From: an uncultured Oscillospiraceae bacterium
GTDB lineage: Bacteria; Bacillota; Clostridia; Oscillospirales; Ruminococcaceae
Reading direction: 5' to 3'
Assembly (NCBI GenBank): GCA_934232845.1
Contig: CAKQGD010000037.1
Coordinates: forward strand, 1 to 17,971
DNA length: 17,971 bases
The notes beneath the pieces are model-generated. The model did no database searches and had not been told where the DNA came from. It saw only the letters and a program-made list of their open reading frames with translations. Of the stretch, positions 7,890 to 15,016 are shown one piece after another. The stretch's first letter is position 1. Each line of letters starts with the position of its first letter. Made by a program: the position numbers and the translations under genes.

Positions 7890-10502
7890 TTAAGGGAGAT
7901 CCTCTTTCAGAAGAGGAGAAAAAGGCTGCGGTTTTGTCAGGCGGCCCTTATGGTCAAGCTCGCGGATTTTTTCATGGATCTGTTCCTGTACGGAAATAAC
8001 ATCCTCGTACAGCTCCCGGGCGGACATCCGCAGTACGCCGCTGCGCAGTGCAGAAAGCTGAATCAGAGAATCCGATGTTACTACCCGCACGGAATCATTT
8101 TTACCGATCTCACCGACAAGACGTTCGATATATAGGTCTCCGGTTTCTCCTTCGCGGGTGTAAAGAACGTGAATGCCGTGGTATTCGCTGCTGACGCCTT
8201 TATGACCGCTGACGCGGTAGGCGTCAAAAATGACGGCCGTGTTACAGCGGCGGTAGCTGCTGTAGCTGACGAGAAGATCCAGAAGACGTTTTCGTGCGGC
8301 ATCCAGATCATCTCTTGCCAACGTGCGCAATTCTTCCCATGTAAAGACAACATTATAGCCGTCGACGATCAGAAATTGTTTGCGCGGCGGTGGAGTAGGT
8401 GTAAAGTTAAGAGGCTTTATAGTAGAGGAAGGAGTCCAAGCGGTGCGGGGAGGAGCAAATTCCCGTGCAAAAATTGCCTGCAGTTCGCGGTCGTCTAAAC
8501 TGAGAGGCCCGCTGCGCAGAGAAAACTCTCGGCCCGTGGTTTCCTTTTCAGAGATCGAATGGCCTTCCAAATGCATATACTGCTCAACCTGATTCCAAGG
8601 AATTACCGTGCCGGCTCCATGTGAACAAAAGACGGAATCCGGTGTGTGTTCCGGGTCGCGCAGAGGATCGTAGCCGATCTCATCAATCACATGCTTTGCG
8701 TTTTGGCAGGGCTCGTATCCGTCCGGCTCGCAGAAGAGCCGTCCCTTTCCGTGTGTATAAGCCGTCACTTCCTGCGCATAGGCGCGCAGAGCAGACAGGG
8801 GAGCGCGTCCGCGCAGCAGCATTTTTCCGTTTGATTCTTCCGGCTGAGAAAAAGATGCGCCCATTGCGTGCAGATCTGTAATCGCTCTGCCCGTTTGTTC
8901 AAACGGAACTTCCAGACGAAATGCTTCAACCGGCTCGAGCAGAATGCTCTGTGCCTTCATTAGGGCCTGCCGCACGGCACGGTAGGTGGCCTGCCGAAAA
9001 TCGCCGCCCTCGGTGTGTTTGGGGTGTGCGCGCCCTGCGGTCAGTGTGATGCGCAGGTCTGTGATGGGGGATCCCGTCAGTACGCCGCGGTGCGTTCTTT
9101 CCTCAAGATGCGTTCGAACCAGGCGCTGCCAGTTTCGGCTGAGCACGTCCTCGCTGCAGAAGGAGGCGGATTCCAGTCCGCTTCCTCTGGGCAGGGGCTC
9201 GAGCAGCAGATGAACCTCCGCATAGTGGCGCAGCGGCTCATAGTGGCCCACGCCTTCGACGGGAGCGGCGATCGTTTCGCGGTACAGAATCCGACCGGTA
9301 TCGACCGTGACACAGACGCCCGTAAGCTCTTCTACCCGGCGGCGAAATATTTCAATCTCAATTTCACCCATGAACTGGGCGCGTATTTCGCGCAGGGCGT
9401 CATCCCAACAAAGATGAAGCTGTGGATTCTCTTCTTCCAGACGCCGCAGCTTTTGCAGCAGCACGCGGGGATCGCAGTCCTCAGGAGGAAGAATCCGATA
9501 GCTCATCACCGGCTCTAAAAGAGGAGAAAACGCTTTTGCTTTTTTCCCGAGGCCTTGTCCGGGATAGGTTGAGCCGAGCCCCAGAACGGCACAGACGTCT
9601 CCCGCCTGTACAGCGGGAACGGCTTCGTATTTGGCGCCGGAATACAAACGAAGCTGCGTGACTTTTTCGGTGACGGATTCTTCTGAGTTCGGATGCGGAA
9701 AATATGTGACAGGATCGCGGACGGCGAGCGTTCCTCCGGTAATCTTCAGATAGGTCATGCGGTTTCCCTGAGAGTCGTAAGAGACACGGTAAGCCCGCGC
9801 GGAAAAATCCTCGTCGAAAACGGGCGAGGGTGCATAATCCTCCAATCCGCGCAGCAGTTCATCTATTCCGGTCATCCTCAGGGCGGAGCCAAAATAGCAG
9901 GGAAACAATCTCTCTTGTGCGACGGCCTTTTGCAGCTCTTCGTCGGAGAGAAAATCCGTCTCCAGATAGCGCTCCAGCAGCAGTTCGTCGCAGGCGGCCG
10001 CGGCTTCCGCACGTGTCTTTGGCGTATTCGCGTTTGTAAAATCCACGCACCTTTCTCCGAATGCCCGGCGAACCTCCTCCATTCGCTGCGTTTCGTCAAA
10101 ACCGGGGAGATCCGTCTTATTGATAAAGAGAAAAGTCGGAATTTTACTTCGCCGCAAAAGATGCCAAAGCGTTTCGGTATGGGCCTGAATCCCATCTGCC
10201 GCGCTGACTAAAAGAATTGCGCAGTCAAGCACCCGAAGCGCCCGCTCCATCTCGGCTGAAAAATCCGTGTGTCCGGGTGTGTCAATCAGTGTGGCAGAGA
10301 GTGCTTTTGTTGAAAAAATCGCTTGTTTGGAAAAAATGGTGATTCCACGGGTACGTTCCAGCGCATCCGTATCCAAAAAAGCGTTTCCATGATCGACGCG
10401 GCCTGCTGTGCGCAAAACACCGGAACGCACAAGAAGGGCTTCCGAAAGGGTGGTCTTTCCTGCATCTACATGTGCGAGAATGCCGATCACAAGTTTTTTC
10501 AC
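7890..10502 (-). CDS. TetM/EF-G-like ribosomal GTPase fused to a Rae1/YacP-like NYN nuclease domain
   Basis: The predicted protein has 870 residues. The start is GTG 10502, preceded on the minus strand by AAGGAGG (10518-10512, 9 nt away); the frame is open back to 11273, but that part lacks support. Residues 1 to about 225 form a translational GTPase domain with all motifs intact: AHVDAGKTT (10-18), RTRGITI (switch I), DTPGHTDF (74-81) and NKTD (128-131). EF-G-like domains follow, with a TetM-like domain IV region (GGDFRQATYRAVRQAL, then LLEPVEAFRLEVP). A segment starting FCSHGAGTVIPW near 625 and a Pro-rich linker (about 680-707) lead to a NYN domain (708-870) with VDGYN (D714), VIFDAY (D760), D789, TSD (D811) and SARELYEDV. 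It closely resembles the B. subtilis A-site mRNA endonuclease Rae1. TetM itself is about 639 residues and has no such tail. The role is inferred to be ribosome rescue or surveillance rather than proven tetracycline resistance. Confidence 0.88.
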   Translation of the reverse strand: MKKLVIGILAHVDAGKTTLSEALLVRSGVLRTAGRVDHGNAFLDTDALERTRGITIFSKQAIFSTKALSATLIDTPGHTDFSAEMERALRVLDCAILLVSAADGIQAHTETLWHLLRRSKIPTFLFINKTDLPGFDETQRMEEVRRAFGERCVDFTNANTPKTRAEAAAACDELLLERYLETDFLSDEELQKAVAQERLFPCYFGSALRMTGIDELLRGLEDYAPSPVFDEDFSARAYRVSYDSQGNRMTYLKITGGTLAVRDPVTYFPHPNSEESVTEKVTQLRLYSGAKYEAVPAVQAGDVCAVLGLGSTYPGQGLGKKAKAFSPLLEPVMSYRILPPEDCDPRVLLQKLRRLEEENPQLHLCWDDALREIRAQFMGEIEIEIFRRRVEELTGVCVTVDTGRILYRETIAAPVEGVGHYEPLRHYAEVHLLLEPLPRGSGLESASFCSEDVLSRNWQRLVRTHLEERTHRGVLTGSPITDLRITLTAGRAHPKHTEGGDFRQATYRAVRQALMKAQSILLEPVEAFRLEVPFEQTGRAITDLHAMGASFSQPEESNGKMLLRGRAPLSALRAYAQEVTAYTHGKGRLFCEPDGYEPCQNAKHVIDEIGYDPLRDPEHTPDSVFCSHGAGTVIPWNQVEQYMHLEGHSISEKETTGREFSLRSGPLSLDDRELQAIFAREFAPPRTAWTPSSTIKPLNFTPTPPPRKQFLIVDGYNVVFTWEELRTLARDDLDAARKRLLDLLVSYSSYRRCNTAVIFDAYRVSGHKGVSSEYHGIHVLYTREGETGDLYIERLVGEIGKNDSVRVVTSDSLIQLSALRSGVLRMSARELYEDVISVQEQIHEKIRELDHKGRLTKPQPFSPLLKEDLP

Positions 10503-10535
10503 CGGGAAATTCCTCCTTATATTTGTTTTGGGCAC

Positions 10536-10564
10536 TTGCAAACCAACGGAAAAGGAAATAAGAT
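10536..10564 (+). promoter_or_regulatory. Promoter of the GIY-YIG gene
   Basis: TTGCAA (10536-10541) and TAAGAT (10559-10564) are 17 nt apart. The same -10 sequence and spacing occur in the tRNA-Ala promoter at 12794-12822. It lies in the 83 nt gap to the divergent GTPase fusion, for which no convincing promoter of its own was seen. Confidence 0.6.
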
Positions 10565-10585
10565 AAAAGATGTGAGGGAAATCTA

Positions 10586-11326
10586 ATGTATTACGTTTAC
10601 ATTCTCCAGTGTAAAGATAATTCTCTTTACACTGGAATTGCGGCGGATATCTGCCGCCGTTTGCGCGAGCATCTCGCCGGTGGGCGTGCCTGTGCAAAAT
10701 ATACGCGTTCCCGCGGGGCGGCGTCGCTGTGCGGCATGTGGCTGCTGCCGGACAAAAGCGCGGCGCTTCGCCTTGAAGCTGCGGTGAAATCTCTGACACG
10801 ACGGGAAAAGCTGGAGCTTTTATCAAAAAACGGAGATTTGTCCGCGGTGTCTTTCGCGAAAACACCATATGTGTTTTGTGATGCGGAAACGACCCGGCAG
10901 TGCTTTGCGGCGGCGTCAGGTATTCTTTCAAAAGAGGAAGCGCAAGCTTTGAAGCAGATCCTCGTGCAGAATGCTGCGCGGCTCGAATCGTACAGCGAAA
11001 AATACGATCTGAGCAGCGACTCCGGTTCCGGCCGCGGAGATCAGAGTACCGATTCCGATGGAACCGCCGGCAATCCAAGCGAGCAGAAGCACACAGAGGA
11101 GAACGGCGGCGTTTACCGCGCCGATCGGAACGCGCGGCAGACGGCGTCCGAGTCCGACGACGAGTGCGTCTCGGGGACCGCATCCAAGCCCGGGACGCAT
11201 ATAGAGATATTCCCCGAAACACATCACAAACAGTCCTGCGGTCAGAAACAGAACGCGAGGCAGAAAGCCGCACGGAGGAAGCGACAGTCCGGACAGATGA
11301 AACAGATCAATGAAAATTCCGATTAA
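10586..11326 (+). CDS. GIY-YIG nuclease-domain protein (UPF0213-like), C-terminal extent doubtful
   Basis: ATG 10586 follows GAGGG (10574-10578). Residues 1 to about 80 form a complete small GIY-YIG domain of the YhbQ/UPF0213 type: YVY (3-5) and YTG (15-17) replace the eponymous motif, the R24-R25 region supplies the catalytic arginine, KYT lies at 38-40, and E64 in LRLEAAVKSL is the metal-binding glutamate. Stand-alone members are usually about 80-100 residues, yet this frame continues to 246. From 10928 on it is antisense to the yczE-like gene in exact codon register, and the residues become charged and low in complexity. The natural protein may be shorter, with a lost stop codon, or truly carry this tail. 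A 13 bp perfect inverted repeat lies within codons 7-17. The cellular role of these small GIY-YIG proteins is not established. Confidence 0.7.
   Translation: MYYVYILQCKDNSLYTGIAADICRRLREHLAGGRACAKYTRSRGAASLCGMWLLPDKSAALRLEAAVKSLTRREKLELLSKNGDLSAVSFAKTPYVFCDAETTRQCFAAASGILSKEEAQALKQILVQNAARLESYSEKYDLSSDSGSGRGDQSTDSDGTAGNPSEQKHTEENGGVYRADRNARQTASESDDECVSGTASKPGTHIEIFPETHHKQSCGQKQNARQKAARRKRQSGQMKQINENSD
10605..10636 (+). repeat. Perfect 13 bp inverted repeat inside the GIY-YIG gene
   Basis: TCCAGTGTAAAGA (10605-10617) and TCTTTACACTGGA (10624-10636) are exact inverted copies around TAATTC. In mRNA this would form a 13 bp hairpin starting about 20 nt after the start codon, across the codons for QCKDNSLYTG. 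Confidence 0.85.
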
Positions 11327-11599
11327 AAACGCATCCAGAACCGTTCCGAGGCCGATGCTTTCGTGCAGAAGCAGATCTGCGGTCAGCACAACAAAGGACG
11401 TCAGAATCGATATGACGCCAAAGCTGACGTGAAAGCGGCCCGCCAGTCCCATTGTCAGTGCGTCCCAGGGAGAAAGTCCGATGTCCGCCTGCAGGGTCAT
11501 CCAGATACCTGCGGCATAGACAAACAGGCCGGCAGAGGCGGTTAGAATACGGCTGCAGTAAGAAACGGCAGAACGCTGTGCGGCGGATGCCTGCTTCAT
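10928..11599 (-). CDS. YczE/YitT-like integral membrane protein
   Basis: This membrane protein of 223 residues resembles the YczE family of Bacillota. ATG 11599 is chosen because GGAGG (11612-11608 on the minus strand) stands 8 nt before it; the open frame back to 11815 has no such support. About five or six hydrophobic helices are present. Family-like stretches are ADIGLSPWDALTMGLA (residues about 30-45), LDAFLIGIFIDLF, and MRPGLGCGPRDALVVGLGRRL, a second copy of the GxxPxDAL pattern that suggests an internal duplication. No function is firmly known; YczE lies near surfactin genes in B. subtilis but is general elsewhere. It converges on the GIY-YIG gene, whose frame overlaps it by 399 nt. 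A TATAAT-like -10 for it lies at 11630-11625. Confidence 0.82.
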   Translation of the reverse strand: MKQASAAQRSAVSYCSRILTASAGLFVYAAGIWMTLQADIGLSPWDALTMGLAGRFHVSFGVISILTSFVVLTADLLLHESIGLGTVLDAFLIGIFIDLFHLSGLSLPPCGFLPRVLFLTAGLFVMCFGEYLYMRPGLGCGPRDALVVGLGRRLPRVPIGAVNAAVLLCVLLLAWIAGGSIGIGTLISAAGTGVAAQIVFFAVRFEPRSILHEDLLQSLRFLF

Positions 11600-11624
11600 A
11601 AGAAAACCTCCGATTTTTCGTCTT

Positions 11625-11630
11625 ATTATA
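11625..11630 (-). promoter_or_regulatory. Likely -10 element of the yczE-like gene
   Basis: The minus strand reads TATAAT here, about 26 nt before the ATG at 11599. A TGTTGG sequence about 16 nt further upstream is the best, but weak, -35 candidate. Confidence 0.4.
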
Positions 11631-11718
11631 AAAACAATTTTAATGCCCAACACATCAAAACGCAGATCTGAAAAGTATGGAAAGAAAATTTCTGACAGAA
11701 AGGAATGTCTATGCCTTG

Positions 11719-12726
11719 ATGATTGATCTTCATCTTCATTTTGACGGCTCGCTGCCCCCAGATACAATATACCGTCTTGCACGGGAGCAGGGAATTGCTC
11801 TTCCCACAGAGTCAAAAGAAGAGCTTACTTCTTTTCTGAGGGTTCCGAAGGAATGCAGAAGTCTGACGGAATATCTCGAATGTTTTCGTCTGCCGTTGCT
11901 CGTTCTGCAGAAACCGGATGCGGTTTCTGCCGCAATGCACGATCTCTGCGGACAGCTGAAAGCAGAGGGAACCTCTTATGCGGAGATCCGCTTTGCGCCG
12001 CAGCTTCATACAAACGGCGGAGCCTGTCAGGAAGAAATTGTAGACGCAGCGCTCGATGGCCTGCGCAGCTCGGGTCTGTTTGGCCGGCTGATTCTCTGCT
12101 GTATGCGCGGAACAAAGAACGAACCGCAGAATATCGAGACGCTTCGCCTTGCGGCGGCTTATCTCGGGCGGGGTGTCGCAGCGGCAGATCTGGCAGGCGC
12201 AGAGGCTCTTTTCCCCACAGAGCAGTACAGAGAATTATTTGCATACGCAAGACGGATGGAGATACCGTTTACGATTCATGCCGGCGAAGCGGCGGGGCCG
12301 GAGAGCGTGCGCGCGGCGCTGTCTTTCGGCGCTGCGCGAATCGGACACGGGGTGCGCGCGGCGCAGGACCCTTATTTGATTGAGGAACTTTCGCGTCGAC
12401 AGATTCCGTTAGAGCTGTGCTACAGCAGCAATCTGCAGACGCATGCAGTCGCTTCTCCGGAACAATTTCCGCTTTGCGTTTTCTTAGCGGCAGGTGTTCC
12501 GGTCACAATCAACACCGACAACCGTACGGTATCCGCGACTACGGCTGCAAGGGAGCATGAACTGCTTCGGGAAAAATTCTCTCTGCGGGCGGACGAGACA
12601 AAAAAACTTTTGGAAAATGCGGTATCCGCGGCTTTTCTGTCTGCGCAGGAGAAAAAAAGCTTGCTTGCGCTCGAACACGAAAAGAATCGGCGCATTTCAC
12701 AAAAAAGCGACTGTTTTTTAGTATAA
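11719..12726 (+). CDS. add: Adenosine deaminase
   Basis: This zinc enzyme of 335 residues hydrolyses adenosine (and deoxyadenosine) to inosine and ammonia in cytoplasmic purine salvage. ATG 11719 is preferred to the longer ATG 11677: the family N-terminus begins right here (MIDLHLHFDGSLP), and GAAAGGA (11698-11704) is the only ribosome site, at a somewhat long spacing; TTG 11716 is also possible. Metal and catalytic residues are all present: H5 and H7 in HLHFDGS, HAGE with H187 and E190, IGHG with H210, and NTDN with D267. The TDN form in place of TDD is common in bacterial members. A related adenine or aminofutalosine deaminase cannot be fully excluded without a tree. The gene stands alone, divergent from the yczE-like gene. 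Confidence 0.88.
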   Translation: MIDLHLHFDGSLPPDTIYRLAREQGIALPTESKEELTSFLRVPKECRSLTEYLECFRLPLLVLQKPDAVSAAMHDLCGQLKAEGTSYAEIRFAPQLHTNGGACQEEIVDAALDGLRSSGLFGRLILCCMRGTKNEPQNIETLRLAAAYLGRGVAAADLAGAEALFPTEQYRELFAYARRMEIPFTIHAGEAAGPESVRAALSFGAARIGHGVRAAQDPYLIEELSRRQIPLELCYSSNLQTHAVASPEQFPLCVFLAAGVPVTINTDNRTVSATTAAREHELLREKFSLRADETKKLLENAVSAAFLSAQEKKSLLALEHEKNRRISQKSDCFLV

Positions 12727-12793
12727 TCGAAACTCACCCCCGATACAAGAGAAAACAAGTTTTTAAATTTTTTAAGAAAAGCCGAAAAAAGAC

Positions 12794-12822
12794 TTGCATC
12801 TTTTGTAAAAGTATGTTAAGAT
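12794..12822 (+). promoter_or_regulatory. Promoter of tRNA-Ala
   Basis: TTGCAT (12794-12799), a 17 nt spacer and TAAGAT (12817-12822) preceded by TGT (an extended -10) predict a transcript start near 12829, a few bases before the mature tRNA. Confidence 0.75.
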
Positions 12823-12834
12823 AACTTTCGCCGT

Positions 12835-12910
<76 letters not shown>

Positions 12911-12957
12911 AAAAACAGGCTTTAGAATGAGATTTCTAAAGCCTGTTTTTATTTTTT
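12911..12957 (+). terminator. Intrinsic terminator after tRNA-Ala
   Basis: A perfect 17 bp stem (12911-12927 with 12934-12950) around a 6 nt loop is followed by a T-rich tail up to 12957. The left arm starts directly after the tRNA CCA. Confidence 0.95.
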
Positions 12958-12960
12958 GCA

Positions 12961-13301
12961 CCCACTTTGATTTATACGGCATGGAGGGAAATCGTTTTTT
13001 TGAATTGTTTGCGCGAAAAATGGATCGTGAGATAGCGCAGAGGAGGAAATAGCTTCTTTCTGGCCTTTCAAAATAAAGGCTGTTTTGCGGCGCTTTTTAA
13101 ATGCGGCCCAGCCTTTGAAACGGTAGTTTCAGAACTTGTTTTTCTTTGCTTTTAAAGCAGATGAGCGGTGGGCTGTGTCTGCACTTTTGATGCATCTTGA
13201 TATCGCGGGATACAAAGCCGCTTTTTGCGGATGGGCAAAGTGTTTTGGGACTTCTTTTTTTATGCTTTTACGAATAGGATAACAGAAGAAGGGGGAGGGC
13301 G
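12961..13301. other. Non-coding gap with several possible hairpins upstream of pstS
   Basis: There is no convincing ORF on either strand in these 341 nt. Seen by eye: GCCTTT (13063-13068) can pair with AAAGGC (13075-13080), and the same AAAGGCTG (13075-13082) can instead pair with CAGCCTTT (13109-13116). GAAAC-ggta-GTTTC and the palindrome TGCTTTTAAAGCA follow. No clear promoter could be placed. The gap may hold a structured leader or a small RNA, or it may be a degraded remnant. Confidence 0.4.
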
Positions 13302-14060
13302 ATGAGAAAAAAGGCAGGATATCTTTTCCTTGCGGTCGTTCTGCTGGCGGGCTGCCTTAGGGAAAAGCCGCTTTTGATTGTCGGTTCCTCCTGCATGGGG
13401 CGTGCGATGCGTATTCTTGCCGAAGGTAGTCCGTGGGAAGTCGAAGTGCAGCTGGGCGGAACACAGCTCGGACTGACCGCTTTGAAAGAGGGACGCGCCG
13501 ATCTTGCCGCTTGCTCCAGAGCGCTTGGAGAGGAAGATGAGGGAATCGAGGCGTTTCTTCTCGCGTCCGATGCCATCGGCGTCGCGGTGCATCCGTCCAA
13601 TTCTATTCAAAAGCTGAGCCGTGAGCAGCTTCGTGCGGTTTATGAGGGAGAAATAACCGATTGGAGCGAGCTGGGCGGAGACAGCGGGCCCATTGCTGCA
13701 ATCGGCAGAGAGTCCGGCTCCGGGACACGCAGCGCCTTTGAGTCTGCTCTCGGCATTAAAACGCCCGTCTACAGTCAAGAGCTGGGAGAGACGGGGATTG
13801 TACGCACCGCTGTGGCGGGCTGTCCCGGCGCAATCGGTTATCTGTCTGCGGCATACGCCGACGGCAGCGTGCGTCTTCTTTCCGTGGATGAAATTTTACC
13901 GACGGAGGAAGCCGTCCGTGACGGTTCCTACCCGCTGACAAGACCGTTTTTGCTGTGCCGCCGTGCGGGAGATTTTGATGAGAAGCTTTGCCGATTTCTT
14001 TCTTATGCGCAAAAAGACGGCGCGGCTTTGCTGAAAAGCGCAGGCTTTTTTACAGAATAA
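13302..14060 (+). CDS. pstS: Phosphate ABC transporter substrate-binding lipoprotein (PstS-like)
   Basis: This is the extracytoplasmic phosphate receptor of the Pst importer, 252 residues. ATG 13302 follows GGGGGAGG (13291-13298). A short signal peptide ends in lipobox L15-A16-G17-C18, so the protein is lipid-anchored. The binding domain keeps VGSS, SRALGEEDEG, SDAIGVAVHP and the phosphate-loop motif GRESGSGTRSAFE (residues 135-147). It is short for PstS, which is often around 280-320 residues. The usual GSG-type second loop reads LGGTQLG here, with Thr where Ser is common. The downstream order pstC-pstA-pstB, with tight spacing or overlap, supports the assignment strongly. A different oxyanion (tungstate, molybdate) is unlikely given the SGSGTR motif. 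Confidence 0.87.
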   Translation: MRKKAGYLFLAVVLLAGCLREKPLLIVGSSCMGRAMRILAEGSPWEVEVQLGGTQLGLTALKEGRADLAACSRALGEEDEGIEAFLLASDAIGVAVHPSNSIQKLSREQLRAVYEGEITDWSELGGDSGPIAAIGRESGSGTRSAFESALGIKTPVYSQELGETGIVRTAVAGCPGAIGYLSAAYADGSVRLLSVDEILPTEEAVRDGSYPLTRPFLLCRRAGDFDEKLCRFLSYAQKDGAALLKSAGFFTE

Positions 14061-14164
14061 AATGATCTATTAGAAAAAGGCAGTTTTTATATGGTTTTAA
14101 AACGACGGCTCTGAGTTTTTTGAGAGAGAGTTTTAAAGTCGGTGAAAGCACAGGAGGGATATCG

Positions 14165-15016
14165 GTGAGAAAACAGAGAGGGGGAGAAACGCTTTACCAT
14201 ATTTCTTTGGGTGCAGCGGCATCCTGCTGTTTGCTTCTGTTTCTGTTTTTGACGGCGTGGCTTTTTCTTTGTTCTCTGCCCGTAATTCGAAAAACGGGGC
14301 TTTTGGGTCTTTTGCTGCAAAGCGAATGGAGACCGGAAAACGAAAAATTCGGTATTTTTTTCATGCTGCTTTCCACTCTCTGCACCTCTCTCGGGGCGGC
14401 GGCTTTTGCAGCGCCCGCGGCGGCCGGAGCCGCCGCTTTTCTGCATATGTTCTGCTGCCGGAGAGCGGCAGATTTTTTTCTGCGCGGCGCGTCGCTGCTT
14501 GCGGGGCTTCCATCCGTTTTGTATGGGCTGATCGGAATGACCTGCGTTGTGCCGCAGATCGCAGCGCAGATCCCTGCATCGGCCCGTTCCGGCGGCGCCT
14601 GTCTGTTTGCGGCGGTGGTGGTTCTTTCCGCTATGCTGATGCCCTCTTTGGTGATCGCCTGTTCGGATGCGTTTCATGCAATGGATCCGGGACTTTTGCG
14701 CGCATCGGAAGCGCTCGGTGCGACAAAGACACAGACGGTGTTCGGCTGCATGTTTCCTGCTGTGAAGGCGCAGCGGCGCATAGCTTTTCAGACGGCGTTT
14801 TGCCGGGCTGTGGGCGAGGCGACCGCGGTTCTGCTTGTTTCGGGCAGTACGGTTCGCTTTCCTTCTCTGTTTTCGGGAACGCGGACGCTCGCAGGAACCG
14901 TTGTGCTGGAAATGGGATATGCGTCGGGAGAACACAGAAGCGCGCTGTTTGCAATCGGGCTTTTTCTTTTAATCTTTACGGCGCTTCTTCCCATCGGAGG
15001 GGAGAGGCGCGCATGA
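14165..15016 (+). CDS. pstC: Phosphate ABC transporter permease PstC
   Basis: This is the first membrane subunit of the Pst importer, 283 residues. GTG 14165 is chosen because GGAGGG (14153-14158) precedes it by 6 nt; the upstream TTG at 14120 has no ribosome site. About six hydrophobic segments are visible, with a long first periplasmic stretch (SEWRPENEKFGIF). The cytoplasmic coupling loop is ASEALGATKTQTVFGCMFPA, the EAA-type motif that docks on PstB. Length is near normal (about 280-310). The stop overlaps the pstA start as ATGA at 15013-15016, indicating coupled translation. PstC and PstA together form the channel for phosphate delivered by PstS. Confidence 0.9.
   Translation: MRKQRGGETLYHISLGAAASCCLLLFLFLTAWLFLCSLPVIRKTGLLGLLLQSEWRPENEKFGIFFMLLSTLCTSLGAAAFAAPAAAGAAAFLHMFCCRRAADFFLRGASLLAGLPSVLYGLIGMTCVVPQIAAQIPASARSGGACLFAAVVVLSAMLMPSLVIACSDAFHAMDPGLLRASEALGATKTQTVFGCMFPAVKAQRRIAFQTAFCRAVGEATAVLLVSGSTVRFPSLFSGTRTLAGTVVLEMGYASGEHRSALFAIGLFLLIFTALLPIGGERRA

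Noticed and set aside
7890..10502. Plain acquired tetracycline-resistance gene (tet(M/O/W) type)
   Set aside because: The protein is about 230 residues longer, carries a NYN domain, lacks any mobile-element context, and its domain IV loop differs from TetM (HPKHTEGGDF versus a TetM-type SPVSTPADF). Resistance cannot be excluded but should not be assumed.
10503..11273. N-terminal extension of the GTPase fusion by 257 codons (open frame to 11273)
   Set aside because: The GTPase family N-terminus and a perfect AAGGAGG define GTG 10502. The extension is Arg/Ser-rich, antisense to the GIY-YIG gene, and has no matching family.
11677..11718. Longer start (ATG 11677) for adenosine deaminase
   Set aside because: No ribosome site before it, and the family N-terminal motif begins right after ATG 11719.
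14257..15012. Upstream open stretch in the pstA frame (252 codons)
   Set aside because: It lies wholly inside pstC in another frame, is Arg/Ser/Gly-rich, and lacks a ribosome site. pstA starts at 15013.
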